A stretch of 64,000 bases of DNA from positions 62,001 through 126,000 of the forward strand of contig NZ_JACIEB010000008.1 in NCBI RefSeq assembly GCF_014196635.1. Direction: 5' to 3'. Made by a program: the position numbers and the translations under genes. The notes below the pieces were generated by a model that made no database searches, was not told the DNA's origin, and worked only from the letters and a program-made list of their open reading frames with translations. This DNA comes from Sphingobium fontiphilum (GTDB lineage Bacteria; Pseudomonadota; Alphaproteobacteria; Sphingomonadales; Sphingomonadaceae). This document shows positions 61,823 through 64,000 of this stretch, piece after piece; position 1 is the first letter of the stretch, and every line of letters begins with the position of its first letter.

Positions 61823-62785
61823 ATGACCGGCCGTTCCACGAACCCGACCTATGCCGTGGAAGGCCATGGTCTTGTCAAGACTTTCGGCGATTTCCGCGCC
61901 GTCGACGGCATCGACATCGCCGTGCCCGCCGGGGCCATCTATGGCGTGCTCGGCCCCAATGGCGCGGGCAAGACGACGACGCTGCGGATGCTGCTCGGCA
62001 TCATCGACCCGGATGAAGGGCATCGCACCCTGCTGGGCAGCGACCGGCCGCTGTCGGTCGCGGCGCAGGTCGGCTATCTGCCCGAAGAACGCGGCCTCTA
62101 CCCCTCGATGAAGGCGGCGGAGGCCATCGCCTTCATGGGCGCGCTGCGCGGATTGCCGCTGAAGATCGGGCGCGACCGCGCGCGCGCGATGATGGAGGCG
62201 CATGGCATGGCCGACGCCGCCGACAAGAAGGTGCGCGAATTGTCGAAGGGCATGGCCCAGACAGTGCAATTGTTCGGCACATTGGTCCATGAACCGCGCC
62301 TCATCGTGCTGGACGAGCCCTTTTCCGGGCTCGACGCCATCAACCAGGGCAAGCTGGAGGCGCTGATCCGCGAACAGGCGCGACGCGGCGTCACCATCCT
62401 TTTTTCCACCCATGTCATCGCCCATGCCGAACGGCTGTGCGAACGCATCGCCATCATCGCGGGCGGCCGCATCCGCTTCGAAGGCACGGTCGGCGAAGCG
62501 CGCGACCGGCTGCGCCCGCAGGTGCGCCTGTCCACCCGCGTCAGCGACGGAAGCTGGCGTCGCGCCCTGCCCGCCGACACGGTCGCGGAAAACGGCGCCT
62601 GGCATTTCAGCCTGCCCGAAGAGGGGATAGAGCCGCTGCTGCGTGCGCTGATCGACGGGCAGGCGGGCATTGAAAGCCTGTCGATCGAACGACCCGGCCT
62701 GCATGACGCCTTTGTCGCCATCGCGGGCGAAGCGGCGGCGCAGGCGATGGCGGGCGCAACGTCCGCGTCGGAGGAAGACGCATGA
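61823..62785 (+). CDS. ABC transporter ATP-binding protein (NatA-like)
   Basis: 320 residues from the ATG at 61823. ATPase with Walker A GPNGAGKTT, signature LSKGMAQTVQLFGTL and Walker B LIVLDEPFSG. The C-terminal 80 residues are a small regulatory-like domain. It pairs with the downstream permease gene (ATGA overlap). NatAB-type exporters move Na+ or drugs; the substrate is not evident here. Confidence 0.92.
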   Translation: MTGRSTNPTYAVEGHGLVKTFGDFRAVDGIDIAVPAGAIYGVLGPNGAGKTTTLRMLLGIIDPDEGHRTLLGSDRPLSVAAQVGYLPEERGLYPSMKAAEAIAFMGALRGLPLKIGRDRARAMMEAHGMADAADKKVRELSKGMAQTVQLFGTLVHEPRLIVLDEPFSGLDAINQGKLEALIREQARRGVTILFSTHVIAHAERLCERIAIIAGGRIRFEGTVGEARDRLRPQVRLSTRVSDGSWRRALPADTVAENGAWHFSLPEEGIEPLLRALIDGQAGIESLSIERPGLHDAFVAIAGEAAAQAMAGATSASEEDA

Positions 62786-63969
62786 TCGGCCTGCTGCGCG
62801 CCGCCCTCGTCATCGCCCGGCGCGATTTCACCGCCGTGGTGTTCTCGCGCGCCTTCATCTTCTTCCTGCTGGGGCCGATGTTGCCGATATTGCTCGGTCT
62901 CGCCTTTGGCGGCATGGGCAGCCGCATCGCCAGCACCGACATGCGCCCCGTCATCGGCGTCGCCCTGCCCGTCGATCAGGCGGAGGGGATGGAGCGCGCT
63001 TATCTGGCGTTGGCCCGCCGGCCCGGCGCCGCGCCGCTGCCCAAATTGCTGCGCATCCCCGCCCTGTCGCAGCCGCGCGCCGTGCTCGCGCGCCCCGATG
63101 CCGGGGTGACGGTGGTGCTTTCGGGCAGCCTCGACCGCCCGGAACTCACCGGCAAGGCAGACGACATCGACCGCGTCGGCAGCGACGTCGCCCTGCTCGC
63201 CGCGCTGGCGCGCACCGGCGACGCCTTCCGCCTCACGCCTGTCACCCGCCACGAAATCGCCGCCAGCGCCAGCGGTGAAGGGCAGGGGCGCGAGGTGGTC
63301 GGCCGCGCCGCGCAACTCATCATCTTCCTGCTGACGATGTTGCTGGCGGGCATGGTCCTGTCCAATCTGGTCGAGGAAAAGACCAACAAGATCATCGAAA
63401 TCCTCGCCGCCGCCGTGCCGGTCGACGCGATATTTCTGGGCAAGCTGCTGGCCATGCTGGCGATGAGCTTCGTCGGCATATTATTCTGGACCAGCGGCGG
63501 CTTCGCCCTGTTGCTGCTGGTTGCAGGACCAGGCGCGCACCTGCCCGCGCCGGCGGTCGGCTGGCCCGCCTTCCTGATCCTCGCCATCCTCTATTTCGCC
63601 ATGGCCTATACGCTGCTCGGCTCGCTGTTCCTGGGGATCGGCGGTCAGGCGTCGACCGTGCGCGAGGTGCAGACCCTGTCCATGCCCGTCACCATGGGCC
63701 AGATGCTGGTCTTCTTCTTCGCCACCTTCGCCGCCGAACATCCCGGCGGCTGGGCCGAGATGGGCGCGCGCCTCTTCCCTTTCAGTTCGCCCTTCGCGAT
63801 GATCGCCAGCGCGGCGGAAAGCCCGGCGCTCTGGCCGCACCTGCTGGCGCTTGGCTGGCAGGCGCTGTGGGTGGCGCTGCTGATCCGGGCAGGCGTGCTG
63901 ATGTTCCGCCGCCATGTGCTGAAATCGGGCGGCCCGCGCCGCCGCCTGTTCAGCCGGGCGAAAGGCTGA
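62782..63969 (+). CDS. ABC transporter permease (ABC-2, NatB-like)
   Basis: 395 residues. One N-terminal membrane helix (about 20-45), a periplasmic domain (about 55-170), then five more helices. The family motif LSNLVEEKTNKIIEILAAAV leads the second helix bundle. It overlaps the ATPase gene by ATGA. It ends 31 nt before the window edge; nothing further is visible after it. Confidence 0.92.
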   Translation: MIGLLRAALVIARRDFTAVVFSRAFIFFLLGPMLPILLGLAFGGMGSRIASTDMRPVIGVALPVDQAEGMERAYLALARRPGAAPLPKLLRIPALSQPRAVLARPDAGVTVVLSGSLDRPELTGKADDIDRVGSDVALLAALARTGDAFRLTPVTRHEIAASASGEGQGREVVGRAAQLIIFLLTMLLAGMVLSNLVEEKTNKIIEILAAAVPVDAIFLGKLLAMLAMSFVGILFWTSGGFALLLLVAGPGAHLPAPAVGWPAFLILAILYFAMAYTLLGSLFLGIGGQASTVREVQTLSMPVTMGQMLVFFFATFAAEHPGGWAEMGARLFPFSSPFAMIASAAESPALWPHLLALGWQALWVALLIRAGVLMFRRHVLKSGGPRRRLFSRAKG

Positions 63970-64000
63970 CGAGTCCATTGTTCCGCCCATGGACAGACGG

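Overview
The window looks like chromosomal DNA of a high-GC alphaproteobacterium of the Sphingomonadaceae, most likely Sphingobium or a close relative. Supporting signs are a class I lysyl-tRNA synthetase, the hom-glpX order, the NDUFA12-DUF2155-Aat block, RcnB-like proteins, two exosortase A-associated genes, a TonB/ExbB/ExbD/ExbD operon and an intergenic palindromic repeat that I recall as common in this family. No rRNA, CRISPR array, transposase or integrase was seen. One tRNA gene, tRNA-Ala(CGC), is present.

Layout, 0-34 kb. M23 peptidase and bactofilin (0-1.4 kb); ComM/YifB (1.6-3.1); an orphan [2Fe-2S] subunit (3.2-3.8); two RcnB-like proteins around a 2OG-Fe(II) oxygenase (4-6.3); LysRS, PilZ and tRNA-Ala (6.6-8.8); CstA with its YbdD partner (9-11.3); an S24 repressor divergent from a small DNA-binding-like gene with two operator palindromes between them (11.3-12.6); an exosortase A-associated glycosyltransferase and O-ligase (14-17.7); MscS (17.8-18.9); GNAT, GlpX and homoserine dehydrogenase (19-21.9); the TonB-ExbBD operon (23.1-25.6); an ABC exporter, dipeptide epimerase and phosphodiesterase (26-30); the NDUFA12/DUF2155/Aat block (30.7-32.3); and a membrane dipeptidase (32.8-34.1).

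34.1-47.7 kb is the unusual part. A minus-strand operon of seven genes encodes, in transcription order, a periplasmic protein, a secreted caspase-like protease fused to a formylglycine-generating-enzyme-like domain, an outer-membrane beta-barrel protein, a papain-like protease, a membrane RCK-like protein with a ryanodine-receptor (RyR) domain, an MlaE-like permease and an MlaF-like ATPase. The matching MlaD-like and lipoprotein genes converge on it. Divergent from it are a second caspase-like protein with an EF-hand-type loop, a secreted beta-sandwich protein and a TIR-transmembrane protein. The block begins right after an intact dipeptidase gene and ends at a decayed copy of that gene's 3' end. 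I infer a linked envelope-stress, cell-death or defence system coupled to lipid transport; its function is not shown by sequence.

48-64 kb. An AT-rich orphan secreted protein, a UDP-glucuronate epimerase-like gene, two CelD/BcsL-like acyltransferases around a JmjC-like cupin protein, a DinG-type helicase with SixA-like phosphatase and GNAT genes, a MerR regulator, a zinc-type TonB receptor with a His-rich loop and upstream palindrome, QueG, and a NatAB-like ABC exporter that ends near the window edge.
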